From: Rhodococcus sp. OK302
GTDB taxonomy: Bacteria; Actinomycetota; Actinomycetes; Mycobacteriales; Mycobacteriaceae
Assembly: GCF_002245895.1 (NCBI RefSeq)
Contig: NZ_NPJZ01000001.1
Span: forward strand, 4,190,501 to 4,254,500
Direction: 5' to 3'
Length of the DNA stretch: 64,000 nt
Below, piece after piece: positions 45,964 to 54,712 of the stretch. The notes under the pieces are model-generated. The model made no database searches and was not told the origin of the DNA. It worked only from the letters and a program-made list of their open reading frames with translations. Both the position numbers and the translations under genes were made by a program. How positions within the stretch are numbered: the stretch's first letter is position 1; each line of letters begins with the position of its first letter.

Positions 45964-46743
45964 ATGGCACCCGAAGCTGGTCCTCTCGTTCTCAGCGAAC
46001 AAATCGACCACCACATCACCGTCATCACTATCAATCGACCCGAACGACGAAACTCGTTCGACGGCGCTACAGCGAAAGCCATGGAAGAAGCCATGGACGC
46101 CTTCGAGTCGGATAGCGATTCCCGCGTTGCCATCATCAGAGGCGCCGGCTCTTCTTTCTCCGCGGGGCAGGACCTCAAAGCCGCAGCCCTAGGAGACTTC
46201 GGCACAACAGAGCGTCGCGGCGCATTCGGAGTAATGGGGCAACGCCCCTCAAAGCCACTGATCGCAGCAGTCGAAGGGCACGCCCTCGCAGGAGGATTCG
46301 AGTTGTGTTTGGCCTGCGATCTGATCGTCGCGTCCAATGACGCGACGATGGGAATCCCCGAAGCAGCAAAGGCGCTCGTAGCGGTGGGTGGAGGCCTCTT
46401 TCGCCTCCCCAAGCGCATGCCTTACCACCTCGCCATGGAACTGGCTCTGACCGGCGAACCCCGATCTGCCTCCTACTTCGCACAGTGGGGCTTGGTCAAC
46501 TACGTCGTCGAAACCGACTCTGTCTTCCCAACTGCGGTCGAACTCGCCCGCAAAATCGTCGCATCCGGTCCCCTCGCGGTCAAAGCCAGCACCGAAATCG
46601 TGCGACGCGCATACGACTGGACCGAAGAGACTGCATGGACGCGACAGCACGACTATGCCGGCCCTGCAATCAAGTCCGAAGACACGCAAGAAGGCATCCG
46701 AGCCTTCCTCGAAAAGCGTGACCCCGTCTGGAAAGGACGCTGA
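45964..46743 (+). CDS. Enoyl-CoA hydratase/isomerase (crotonase)
   Basis: A 259-residue crotonase-fold protein. The oxyanion-hole blocks are SSFSAGQDLKAAA (about residues 63-75) and AAVEGHALAGGFELCLACDL (about 101-120). PEAAKALVAVGGGLFRLPKR has Glu in the first position usually aligned with the hydratase acid region. AGGAG lies 6 bases before ATG. It heads a tight cluster (SDR, ligase, SDR, DUF35, thiolase-like), likely hydrating an enoyl-CoA formed by the acyl-CoA dehydrogenase at 53549 to a 3-hydroxyacyl-CoA. The exact substrate is unknown. Confidence 0.9.
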   Translation: MAPEAGPLVLSEQIDHHITVITINRPERRNSFDGATAKAMEEAMDAFESDSDSRVAIIRGAGSSFSAGQDLKAAALGDFGTTERRGAFGVMGQRPSKPLIAAVEGHALAGGFELCLACDLIVASNDATMGIPEAAKALVAVGGGLFRLPKRMPYHLAMELALTGEPRSASYFAQWGLVNYVVETDSVFPTAVELARKIVASGPLAVKASTEIVRRAYDWTEETAWTRQHDYAGPAIKSEDTQEGIRAFLEKRDPVWKGR

Positions 46744-46744
46744 C

Positions 46745-47629
46745 ATGAACTTCACTCCCACACTCACCTCCGAACTATTGCGGGGCAAAGTGGCTCTGGT
46801 TACCGGCGGTGCGCAGGGAATTGGACGCGCGACCGCGGAGACTTTGGCCGCGAATGGTGCTTCTGTATGCATCGCCGATGTCGATCCGGCAAGAGCAGAG
46901 GCCGCGAAAGCCGAAATCGGCGGCGACACTTCGATCTTCGCCGGTGACCTGGTGGACCCCGCGGTTCCGGATGCGCTGATCGAGCACGTAATTCGTACGC
47001 ACGGTCAACTCGATATCATCGTCAATGGCGCTGGCTACTCCTGGGACGCTCCGGTTCACCGGATGTCCGACGACCAGTTCCAAGCGATGCTCGACATCCA
47101 TTTGCTCGCACCTTTTCGAATTCTGCGGGCCGCAGCACCCCACTTTCGCGACTCCGCAGCCAACGGCAGCGGCCGCACCCACGCTCGCAAGGTCGTCAAT
47201 GTCGCCTCGCTCTCCGCGTCCTGGGGCAACCACGGTGCAGCGAACTATGCCGCGGCCAAAGCTGGCTTGGTCGGACTGACCCGGACACTCGCCTCCGAAT
47301 GGGGTCGATTCAACGTCACCGTGAATGCAGTCTCCTTCGGAATCATCCAGACCCGCCTCGGCGCTCCCCTGTCCTCCAACGAGACGATCAAGACCGGTGG
47401 CCGCGAGATCCCACTCGGAATTCCCGACAAAACTTTGACCGCGCTCGGACTCGACACGAATTCCCCGGATATCTTTGCCGCGCAACCACTACAAAGGGCG
47501 ACCCTCGGGCGCACGGGCACTATCCAGGAAGCTGCTGATGCCATCTTCTGGCTGGCATCACCCCTTTCCGACTACGTCACCGGACAGGTAATTGCGGTAA
47601 GCGGCGGATCCCGCGGGGGCTTCGACTGA
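46745..47629 (+). CDS. SDR-family oxidoreductase
   Basis: A 294-residue short-chain dehydrogenase. TGGAQGIG (about residues 19-26) is the NAD-binding motif, IVNGAGYSWD the structural NAG variant, and SLSASWGNHGAANYAAAKAG contains the catalytic Ser, Tyr and Lys (YAAAK). A C-terminal insertion of about 40 residues (GREIPLGIPDKTLTALGLDT) distinguishes it from minimal SDRs. AAAGGA lies 8 bases upstream; the gene starts 1 base after the crotonase stop. It may oxidise a hydroxyacyl-CoA or other hydroxyl group in the pathway. Confidence 0.88.
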   Translation: MNFTPTLTSELLRGKVALVTGGAQGIGRATAETLAANGASVCIADVDPARAEAAKAEIGGDTSIFAGDLVDPAVPDALIEHVIRTHGQLDIIVNGAGYSWDAPVHRMSDDQFQAMLDIHLLAPFRILRAAAPHFRDSAANGSGRTHARKVVNVASLSASWGNHGAANYAAAKAGLVGLTRTLASEWGRFNVTVNAVSFGIIQTRLGAPLSSNETIKTGGREIPLGIPDKTLTALGLDTNSPDIFAAQPLQRATLGRTGTIQEAADAIFWLASPLSDYVTGQVIAVSGGSRGGFD

Positions 47630-47712
47630 GTCAGCCACGAGAGACAACTTTCCGTGCCTATCAAACTTGACCTCGCCATCGCGGATTGAGGCCAGGTCTC
47701 GGAGGAGACTTC

Positions 47713-49242
47713 ATGATTACCAGTCAACGCAGTGGCATCTCGTTTGCGCCAGAGAACACCGGCACCATCTGTGCCATTGAAGACGACCGTGCACTGACAT
47801 GGTCTGAACTAGATGACCTGTCGAATCGATTCGGCTCATCGCTCGAGCGTTTCGGGATTCGCCCCGGTGACGTCGTGGCTATCCGGCTTCACACTCGAAT
47901 CGAATGGCTCATCGTCAATCTTGGCATCGCCAAGGTCGGCGCCATTGCAGTCGCGGTCAACTTCAAGCTTGCCCCTCCAGAGTCGACGTACATTCTCAAA
48001 GACTGCAAGGTCCGCGCCGCTATTGTCGACGATGCCGATCCCACGCCTCTAGTGGAGGCCTGGTCCGAACTGGATTTGGCCGCAATCATTACTCTCGACC
48101 AGCGAGTGGCCGGAGCGCACCTCTTCGAAGACCTTCTTACGGAGGGAAAGCCCGAAGCACGCCAAGCCGATGATTTCGCGCCGATCATCATCTATTCCTC
48201 GGGTACCACTGGTGCTCCCAAGGGCGCACCACTGGGCGAGTGGCAGTCCACACCTGATTCGGACGTTCGGCGAGACTACTCGCTGTCGGTGAACTTCGAT
48301 GGCGCCGTCGCTGGATCCGGTTCGTCGATGTTGATCAACCTTCCGATGCATCACGGCGCGGGACCCGGGTATACACGGTCGACCTTGCTGGCTGGCGGGA
48401 TGGTGATCTTTCAACGCCGATTCGATCCCGAAGACGTGCTGCGACTCATCGAGCTACATCAGGTCACCCACTGGATCGCCGTGCCAACGATGCTGCAGCG
48501 AGTACTGAGCCTTCCGGAGGAGACACGTTCCCACTACGACACATCCAGTATGAAGTTCATTCTGGGAGGGGCTGCACCGTTCGCCCCTCATCTGAAAGAA
48601 CAGATCACGGACCTTTTCGGCGAAGTGCTCCATGAGATCTACGGTTGCACTGAAGCCGGGATGATGAGCGGGGCAACACCGAACGATCTGCGTGAGAGGC
48701 CCACTACCAGCGGCCGCGCGTTCCGTCATGTAGATCTAAAGATTGTCGACGAAGTTGGAACGGAACTGCCCGCGGGCTCGACGGGTGAGATTGTCGCACG
48801 GACTCCAGTAGTGATCCGTGGATACATCGGCAGAGGCCCGTTGGAGTCGGGCAAGGTCCTTCCCGGAGGGTTCTACCGAACGGGCGATGTCGGTCACCTC
48901 GATGAGGACGGCTACTTGTACATCTACGATCGGATCACCGACATGGTGATCGCGGGTGGCGCCAATATCTACCCCGCCGAGATCGAAGCAGTACTCGACA
49001 CTCACCAGGATGTTGAACTCTCTGCCGTCGTTGGAGTTCCTCATGACGAGTTGGGCGAGCAGCCGGTGGCCGCGATTCAGCTCAGACCGGGCGCGTCACT
49101 GACGGCGGACGAACTGCTGAGCTATTGCAACGGTCGGCTGGCGAAATACAAGTGGCCACGCGAGTTTCACTTCGTGGATCAAATTCCGGTCAGTCCAATG
49201 GGAAAACTCCTCAAGCGTGAACTTCGAAAGGATCTACTGTGA
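47713..49242 (+). CDS. AMP-forming acyl-CoA ligase
   Basis: A 509-residue adenylate-forming ligase. The P-loop is IIYSSGTTGAPKGAP (about residues 158-172), the aromatic/adenine motif is EIYGCTEAG, the hinge is YRTGDVGHLDEDGYLYIYDR, and the C-terminal lysine lies in SPMGKLLKREL. GGAGGAG lies 6 bases before ATG. It activates a carboxylic acid to its CoA thioester, the expected entry step after the aldehyde dehydrogenase. Overlaps the following SDR start by 4 bp (GTGA). Confidence 0.9.
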   Translation: MITSQRSGISFAPENTGTICAIEDDRALTWSELDDLSNRFGSSLERFGIRPGDVVAIRLHTRIEWLIVNLGIAKVGAIAVAVNFKLAPPESTYILKDCKVRAAIVDDADPTPLVEAWSELDLAAIITLDQRVAGAHLFEDLLTEGKPEARQADDFAPIIIYSSGTTGAPKGAPLGEWQSTPDSDVRRDYSLSVNFDGAVAGSGSSMLINLPMHHGAGPGYTRSTLLAGGMVIFQRRFDPEDVLRLIELHQVTHWIAVPTMLQRVLSLPEETRSHYDTSSMKFILGGAAPFAPHLKEQITDLFGEVLHEIYGCTEAGMMSGATPNDLRERPTTSGRAFRHVDLKIVDEVGTELPAGSTGEIVARTPVVIRGYIGRGPLESGKVLPGGFYRTGDVGHLDEDGYLYIYDRITDMVIAGGANIYPAEIEAVLDTHQDVELSAVVGVPHDELGEQPVAAIQLRPGASLTADELLSYCNGRLAKYKWPREFHFVDQIPVSPMGKLLKRELRKDLL

Positions 49243-50027
49243 CATCCTCCGACCTATTGAACCTGTCAGGCCGTGTCGCCCTCGTGACCGGCGCAGGGCA
49301 GGGCGTTGGACGCCAAATCGCTAGCACTCTAGCCGATTTCGGCGCCAAAGTGATTGTGAATGACTTCGATCTCGACCGCGCGAAACAGGTCGCCGACGAA
49401 ATCTCCGCCGCCGGTAAAGTCGCTATCGCTGCGCAAGCAGATGTCGGCGACTTCGAGCAAGTAAACCGCATGTTCACCGAACACGACCTCGGCCCGGTTT
49501 CGGTTGTCATCAACAACGCCGGCAACGCTGGCGCCGGCCCTGCCCCGACGACTCTTGTCCCCTTCTGGGAGCAGGAACCTCAGGACTGGCAGCGCTACCT
49601 GCACGTCAACCTCAATGGCGTGATGAACGTGACGCGGTGTGGTCTCGCGCAGATGGTTCCCAACGGGTGGGGTCGCATCGTCACCATCATCTCCGATGCC
49701 GCACGCGTCGGAGAAACCAACGGCATGGAGGTGTACTCCGGAGCCAAAGCCGGCGCAGCAGGATTCACCCGTGCCATGGCCCGGCTCGGCGGACGTCACG
49801 GTGTGACCGCGAACTGCATCGCACTCGGCGCAACTCGCACCCCCGCCATCGCGGACGCCATTCAAGACGAAGCATTCGCCAAGAAAGTTCTCTCCAATTA
49901 CATCGTCCGCCGGTTCGGTGAGCCCGAGGATGCCGCAAACGCGGTTCTCTTCCTTGCTTCCGACGCCTCGAGCTTCATCACGGGTCAGACCATTCCCGTC
50001 AACGGCGGCTACTCACTCGCGCTCTAG
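49239..50027 (+). CDS. SDR-family oxidoreductase
   Basis: A 262-residue short-chain dehydrogenase. TGAGQGVG (about residues 17-24), INNAGNAGAG, and the catalytic YSGAKAG with preceding IISDAARVG are present. It ends FITGQTIPVNGG, typical of the FabG-like branch. GTG start overlaps the ligase stop. Together with the SDR at 46745 there are two candidates for the 3-hydroxyacyl-CoA dehydrogenase step, or for oxidation of a ring hydroxyl. Confidence 0.9.
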   Translation: MTSSDLLNLSGRVALVTGAGQGVGRQIASTLADFGAKVIVNDFDLDRAKQVADEISAAGKVAIAAQADVGDFEQVNRMFTEHDLGPVSVVINNAGNAGAGPAPTTLVPFWEQEPQDWQRYLHVNLNGVMNVTRCGLAQMVPNGWGRIVTIISDAARVGETNGMEVYSGAKAGAAGFTRAMARLGGRHGVTANCIALGATRTPAIADAIQDEAFAKKVLSNYIVRRFGEPEDAANAVLFLASDASSFITGQTIPVNGGYSLAL

Positions 50028-50049
50028 AACTACACCGAAAGCAGCACTC

Positions 50050-50460
50050 ATGACAAAAATCTCAGCCGACCCTCGGCTTTACGAGGTGAACGAAGACGGC
50101 CTGCCAGTTCTAACCGGGATCCGGGACAGCGGTGGGTTCATTTCATACCCTGTCCAGGACGCGGGGTCTCTATCCAACGGTGACCACGGCCCAGACTTGA
50201 CCCCGGTCACCCTCTCCGGCCGCGGCCAGATCACGGCGACCGCAACGGTGCGACTCCATCCAGGTCCGGGTATCGAAACTCCCTTCACCGTCGCATCGAT
50301 CCTGCTCGAGGAAGGTCCCCTTGTGCGGGGAATTCTCGACGCCGACGACCGCGGCTGCATCGGCGACACAGTGGTCGCCACCACCACAGCCGTTCCCCGT
50401 GGCGAGGACGAGGTCTATGAGCTACGGTTCCGCACCACTGAGAAGGAATCGAAATCATGA
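50050..50460 (+). CDS. DUF35 OB-fold protein, partner of the thiolase-like protein
   Basis: A 136-residue protein. GRGQITATATVRLHPGPGIE and TPFTVASILLEEGPLVRGIL match the OB-fold of DUF35 proteins. The N-terminal region that usually holds a CxxC-CxxC zinc ribbon has none of those cysteines; the only Cys (about residue 102) is in the OB part. DUF35 proteins pair with thiolase-like or MaoC proteins; ChsH2-DUF35 pairs with the Ltp2 aldolase. Its stop overlaps the thiolase-like start (ATGA), so a complex is likely. Start by length; no strong ribosome site. Confidence 0.8.
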   Translation: MTKISADPRLYEVNEDGLPVLTGIRDSGGFISYPVQDAGSLSNGDHGPDLTPVTLSGRGQITATATVRLHPGPGIETPFTVASILLEEGPLVRGILDADDRGCIGDTVVATTTAVPRGEDEVYELRFRTTEKESKS

Positions 50461-51611
50461 CCAAGCATCTCCGGGAACTGCGCCCGGTCTACGTAGTCGG
50501 GATCGGCCGCCACCCGTTCCAGGCTCCGAGCAGCACACCATATATTCAGCTCGGGTTGACTGCGATCCGGCGTGCGCTCGACGACTCTGGCATCGCGTGG
50601 CCGGACGTCGAGAGCACTTTCACCGGGACAGCGATGCTCGGTATGGCCAGCTCACGCCCCATGCTCCGGCACCTCGGACTCAACGGCGCTCCGATGACGC
50701 AGATCGAAAATGCCTCGGCCTCAGGCTCTTCGGCGTTCCGTCTCGCTTGTCTCGACGTAGCCAGTGGCATCAGCGACATCTCTTTGGCCGTCGGAGTCGA
50801 CAAGCCCGGCAAAGTCCGCCCCGCGCAACATGACACCGGTGTTCCCGAACTGTCTGCGGATCATGTTGCCCCTTTCACCCACTTCGCCTTACTCGCCGAG
50901 GAGTATATGAACTCCTATGGCGCCACCGCCGAGCAGATAGCCGGCGTCGCGGTGAAGAACTTCTCCAACGCTGCGCTCAACCCGTACGCACAGCGGCAGA
51001 AGGCCTTTACCCTCGACGAAGTCCTCTCCGGGTCCGCGATCTCGGGCATTCTGACCAAACTGCAATGCTGCCCGGTAGGGGAAGGCGCAGCCGCTGTCGT
51101 GGTGGTCTCTGACGACGCCATCAACCGACTCGGTCTCGATCGTTCCCGCTGCGTGCAGGTTCTGGCGTCGGTTCAACGTAGCGAACAGTTATACGGCGCC
51201 AAGAGCTTCGACGCGGAACTGACTCGCGAAACCACAGCCCTCGCATACGAACAAGCTGGGGTGGGACCCGCTGACATCGACGTGGTGGAACTGCACGACG
51301 CCTTCACCATCGAGGAACTGCAGTACCTCGAAGCCATGGACCTCGTGGCGGAAGGACAGTCAGCGAAAGCGCTCGCTGCCGGCGAGTTCAACCGAGGCGG
51401 CCGAGTCGCGGTCAGCACTTCGGGAGGCCTCCTCGGTTCCGGACACCCGATCGGCCCGACAGGGATCGCTCAGATCGCGGAGATCACCGAACAAATCCGT
51501 GGAGAAGCGGGCCCGCGCCAACACCCGGGAGCCAGAACAGGCCTCGCGCATATGGTCGGGCTCGGTGCCGTATGCGTCGTGCATATCCTCCAGGCACCAA
51601 CACCAACATAA
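50457..51611 (+). CDS. Thiolase-like protein lacking the nucleophilic cysteine (candidate retro-aldolase)
   Basis: A 384-residue SCP2-thiolase/lipid-transfer-type protein. The position of the acyl-accepting Cys (normally N-x-CASG) is Ser87 in IENASASGSS. HDAFTIEEL (about 281-289) and GLLGSGHPIGPTG (about 331-343) remain. Loss of the nucleophile with a DUF35 partner encoded immediately upstream is the arrangement seen in steroid side-chain aldolase Ltp2-ChsH2, so retro-aldol cleavage of a 3-hydroxyacyl-CoA to an aldehyde or ketone is a reasonable inference. Context: ligase, SDRs and crotonase upstream, normal thiolase downstream. Not a conventional thiolase. Confidence 0.85.
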   Translation: MTKHLRELRPVYVVGIGRHPFQAPSSTPYIQLGLTAIRRALDDSGIAWPDVESTFTGTAMLGMASSRPMLRHLGLNGAPMTQIENASASGSSAFRLACLDVASGISDISLAVGVDKPGKVRPAQHDTGVPELSADHVAPFTHFALLAEEYMNSYGATAEQIAGVAVKNFSNAALNPYAQRQKAFTLDEVLSGSAISGILTKLQCCPVGEGAAAVVVVSDDAINRLGLDRSRCVQVLASVQRSEQLYGAKSFDAELTRETTALAYEQAGVGPADIDVVELHDAFTIEELQYLEAMDLVAEGQSAKALAAGEFNRGGRVAVSTSGGLLGSGHPIGPTGIAQIAEITEQIRGEAGPRQHPGARTGLAHMVGLGAVCVVHILQAPTPT

Positions 51612-51942
51612 ATCATCACGGACGCCGAGCGCGGTGTGATTATGCGCCAAGCTGACAGGTATGTACGACTGTGTCTGGAGTATCGCAGCCCTCGACAATA
51701 GTCGTCTCCAGAAGCGCGTCCGAGGCCGAATTTCCTCGAGTTCGCGCTGCCATCTGAGCCCATCAAAACAAAGGCACCGACTTGGTCAACAGGCTCGTGA
51801 CCACTGTGGTTGGTGTCCCTTCTCGAACTACTGCCCACTGCCGCAGTGTCACGGCCCCTCGTGCTCACTGCGGCACCGGTGGCTGTCGCGCCGAACAGTC
51901 ACCATTGTCGAACCCTCACCATTGGTGAAGAAAGGAACGCAG
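51612..51942. other. Gap between the thiolase-like gene and the thiolase
   Basis: 331 bases with no supported gene. The thiolase frame is open back to 51661, but that sequence (Arg/Ser/His-rich) is unlike the family and is not counted. It may contain the promoter of the downstream thiolase unit. Confidence 0.3.
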
Positions 51943-53136
51943 ATGACCAAGGCAGTAATCGTCGATGTAGTCCGGATTGCATCCGGCAAGGGCAAGCCCG
52001 GTGGGGCGCTGTCCGGAACCCACCCCGTCGAACTGATGGCGCATGTCCTGCGGTCCATCGTCGAGCGCAATGGCCTCGATCCCGCTTTGGTGGACGACGT
52101 CATCGGTGGTTGCGTCGGCCAGGCCGGCGAGCAGGCCCTCAACATCACCCGTAGCGCTGTGCTCTCGGCAGGTTTCCCCGATTCGGTGCCGGCCACCACC
52201 ATCGACCGCCAGTGCGGATCAAGTCAGCAGGCAGCACACTTCGCAGCCCAGGGCATCATCGCCGGTGCCTATGACATCGTCATTGCCGCTGGTGTTGAAT
52301 CGATGAGCCGCGTCCCCATGGGTTTCACCTCGATGGGCAAAGACGCATCCGGCCCCGGCATCGCCGCTCGCTACCCCGAAGGCCTGATCAACCAGGGCAT
52401 CTCCGCAGAACTGATCACCTCCAAGTGGAAGCTCGACCGCGAAGCGCTCGACGCATTTGCCGCACAGTCCCACCAGCGCGCCGCAGCAGCGTCAGCGGCC
52501 GGACTGTTCGACAAGGAGATCATTCCCATCTCGGTGACCAACGCTGCCGGAGAAACCGTTTCACATACCGTCGACGAGACCGTGCGCGCATCGACCACCG
52601 CTGAAGGTCTGGCCGGATTGAAGCCGTCGTTCTACTCCGAGAAGTACGCGGAGCGTTTCCCGCAGGCGCAGTGGGCCATCACCCCCGGAAACTCCTCGCC
52701 CCTCACCGACGGTGCGTCGGCCGCTCTGATCATGAGCGAAGAGATGGCGTCCAAGCTGGGCCTGACCCCGCGTGCCCGCTTCCATTCCTTCTCGGTCGTC
52801 GGCGACGATCCGTTGCTCATGCTCACCGCTCCCATCCCGGCGACGCACAAGGTGTTGGCTCGCGCCGGCCTGAGCATCGACGATATGGACACCTACGAGG
52901 TCAACGAAGCATTCGCTCCGGTGCCGCTGGCCTGGGCGCATGAGTTCGGTGCCGACCCGGCAAAGCTCAATCCGTGGGGCGGCGCCATCTCGCTCGGCCA
53001 CGCACTCGGATCCTCGGGAACGCGTCTGCTCGCCACGATGGTCAACCACCTCGAAGCCACCGGTGGACGCTACGGCTTGCAGACCATGTGCGAGGGTGCA
53101 GGCATGGCAAACGCCACGATTATCGAACGAATCTGA
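51943..53136 (+). CDS. Acetyl-CoA acetyltransferase (thiolase)
   Basis: A 397-residue thiolase. The nucleophile is Cys91 in DRQCGSSQQA, catalytic His in GGAISLGHALGSSG, NEAFAPV, and the second Cys in MCEGAGMANA. All conventional active-site elements are intact, unlike the thiolase-like protein upstream. AAAGGA lies 7 bases before ATG at 51943. It should cleave a 3-ketoacyl-CoA with CoA, completing beta-oxidation. The next gene is a broken 3-hydroxyacyl-CoA dehydrogenase-type SDR. Confidence 0.92.
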   Translation: MTKAVIVDVVRIASGKGKPGGALSGTHPVELMAHVLRSIVERNGLDPALVDDVIGGCVGQAGEQALNITRSAVLSAGFPDSVPATTIDRQCGSSQQAAHFAAQGIIAGAYDIVIAAGVESMSRVPMGFTSMGKDASGPGIAARYPEGLINQGISAELITSKWKLDREALDAFAAQSHQRAAAASAAGLFDKEIIPISVTNAAGETVSHTVDETVRASTTAEGLAGLKPSFYSEKYAERFPQAQWAITPGNSSPLTDGASAALIMSEEMASKLGLTPRARFHSFSVVGDDPLLMLTAPIPATHKVLARAGLSIDDMDTYEVNEAFAPVPLAWAHEFGADPAKLNPWGGAISLGHALGSSGTRLLATMVNHLEATGGRYGLQTMCEGAGMANATIIERI

Positions 53137-53163
53137 ATCACACTGTCCCCGAAAGGAATACAC

Positions 53164-53525
53164 ATGATCATCGGCGACAGTGCCATCATCAACACCGCCT
53201 CTGCCAGCGCGTACGACGGTCAGATCGACCAGGCTGCCTACTCCCCGTCCAAAGGTGGCGTCGTCGGCATCACCCTGCCATCTCCCTCGATCTCGCATCG
53301 CTGCTGATCCTCGTCAACACCATCGCGTCCGACCTGTTCAAGACGCTGCTGCTCAACAGCTTGCTGGAAGCCGCACAGGCGTCACTGGGCCAGCAGGTAC
53401 CAGTTCCCTCCTGTTTGGGTGATACCAGCGAATATGGCGCACTGGCCACTCACATCGTCTCCAACCCCATGCGCAACGACGAGACCATCCGTCTCGCCGG
53501 CGTAATCCGTATGGCACCACGCTGA
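53164..53525 (+). pseudogene. 3-hydroxyacyl-CoA dehydrogenase-type SDR with internal deletion and frameshift
   Basis: A ribosome site and start are kept, and MIIGDSAII looks like the family N-terminus, but the sequence jumps directly to [20 protein letters not shown] then [10 protein letters not shown], which belongs near residue 140 of HSD10-like SDRs. About 130 codons including the NAD motif are missing. After GITLP a one-base loss shifts the frame; the C-terminus continues as LLNSLLEAAQASLGQQVP and RLAGVIRMAPR. Several substitutions confirm decay. It was probably the dehydrogenase step next to the thiolase. Confidence 0.85.
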
Positions 53526-53548
53526 TACCGAATTCCGATGGGACAACT

Positions 53549-54712
53549 ATGAAACGCACGATATTCGACCAAGACCATGACGACTTTCGCTCAAGCGTCA
53601 GGGCCTTCATCGCCAAGCACATCAGCCCAAATCTCGAACGATGGGACTCCGAGGGGCTGATCGACCGCGAGGCATGGAAAGCTGCCGGCGAGGCGGGGCT
53701 TCTTGGTATTGCTGTGCCCAGCGAATTCGGAGGTGGTGACAACCCTGATTTCCGCTTCCGCATGGTGCAGATGGAAGAGTTTGCCCGCGTCGGCGCGAAT
53801 TCCTTCAACGCCGGCACGAGCGTTCAAGACGACCTAGTGATCCCGTATCTCGCGGACCTCGGAACACAGGATCAGAACAGTCGGTGGCTGCCGGCACTAT
53901 GTGATGGCACCGCCATCGGAGCCTTAGCGCTGACTGAACCCGGAGCCGGTAGCGACCTACAAGGTATCCGAACAACCGCTACCCGTGATGGCGTCGACTG
54001 GGTTTTGCAAGGCTCGAAGATCTTCATCACCAACGGTATCCTGGCCGACGTTGTCATCGTCTTGGCCAAGACAGCTCCCGAGTCGGGCGCGAGAGGCATG
54101 AGTCTGTTTATCATCCCCTCCAACACCCCAGGGTTTCGCCGCGGACGCAAACTCGAGAAGCTTGGACTTCGGAGCAACGACACAGCTGAACTTTTCTTCG
54201 ATGACCTCAGAGTCCCTTCGGACAGTCTCCTCGGAGTAGAAGGACGAGGATTCGTTCATGTGATGGAACGCTTACCCCGCGAGCGAATGTCAATCGCGGC
54301 TACAGCGGTCGCCGCGGCCATGGCAGCATTCGAGTGGACGCGCGGGTATTGCTTCGAACGCCACGCCTTCGGACAGGCCATCGGCAATTTTCAGGCTACT
54401 CGTTTCACTCTCGCGGAGATCGCCACCGACCTCGATGCGGGTATTTCCTTCCTCGATCGAGCAGCACTGCTATTGAATGACGGTGAACTCTCCGCTGTCG
54501 ACGCAGCAAAGGCGAAATACTGGCTATCCGACATACACAACAAGATTGTCGACCGGTGCCTGCAATTGCACGGGGGCTACGGGTTTATGCTCGAATACCC
54601 GATCGCCAGAGCTTACGCAGACGCACGTATTCTGCCGATCTTCGGCGGCACGAACGAGATCATGAAGGAGATCATCGGCCGCGACATAGCGGCTCACGCC
54701 GAATCGAATTAA
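53549..54712 (+). CDS. Acyl-CoA dehydrogenase
   Basis: A 387-residue FAD-dependent acyl-CoA dehydrogenase. LALTEPGAGSDLQGIRTTA and WVLQGSKIFITNG bind FAD, and the C-terminal GGYGFMLEYPIARAYADARI with IFGGTNEIMKE places the catalytic Glu at about 370. It forms the 2-enoyl-CoA substrate for the crotonase at 45964. The gene follows a decayed SDR and is last in the intact part of the cluster. ATG at 53549 is the natural start; the local ribosome site is weak. Confidence 0.92.
   Translation: MKRTIFDQDHDDFRSSVRAFIAKHISPNLERWDSEGLIDREAWKAAGEAGLLGIAVPSEFGGGDNPDFRFRMVQMEEFARVGANSFNAGTSVQDDLVIPYLADLGTQDQNSRWLPALCDGTAIGALALTEPGAGSDLQGIRTTATRDGVDWVLQGSKIFITNGILADVVIVLAKTAPESGARGMSLFIIPSNTPGFRRGRKLEKLGLRSNDTAELFFDDLRVPSDSLLGVEGRGFVHVMERLPRERMSIAATAVAAAMAAFEWTRGYCFERHAFGQAIGNFQATRFTLAEIATDLDAGISFLDRAALLLNDGELSAVDAAKAKYWLSDIHNKIVDRCLQLHGGYGFMLEYPIARAYADARILPIFGGTNEIMKEIIGRDIAAHAESN

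Noticed and set aside
45395..46014. Minus-strand frames of 149 and 180 codons
   Set aside because: They overlap IS1380 remnants on the plus strand that have recognisable transposase motifs; the minus frames are unlike any family.
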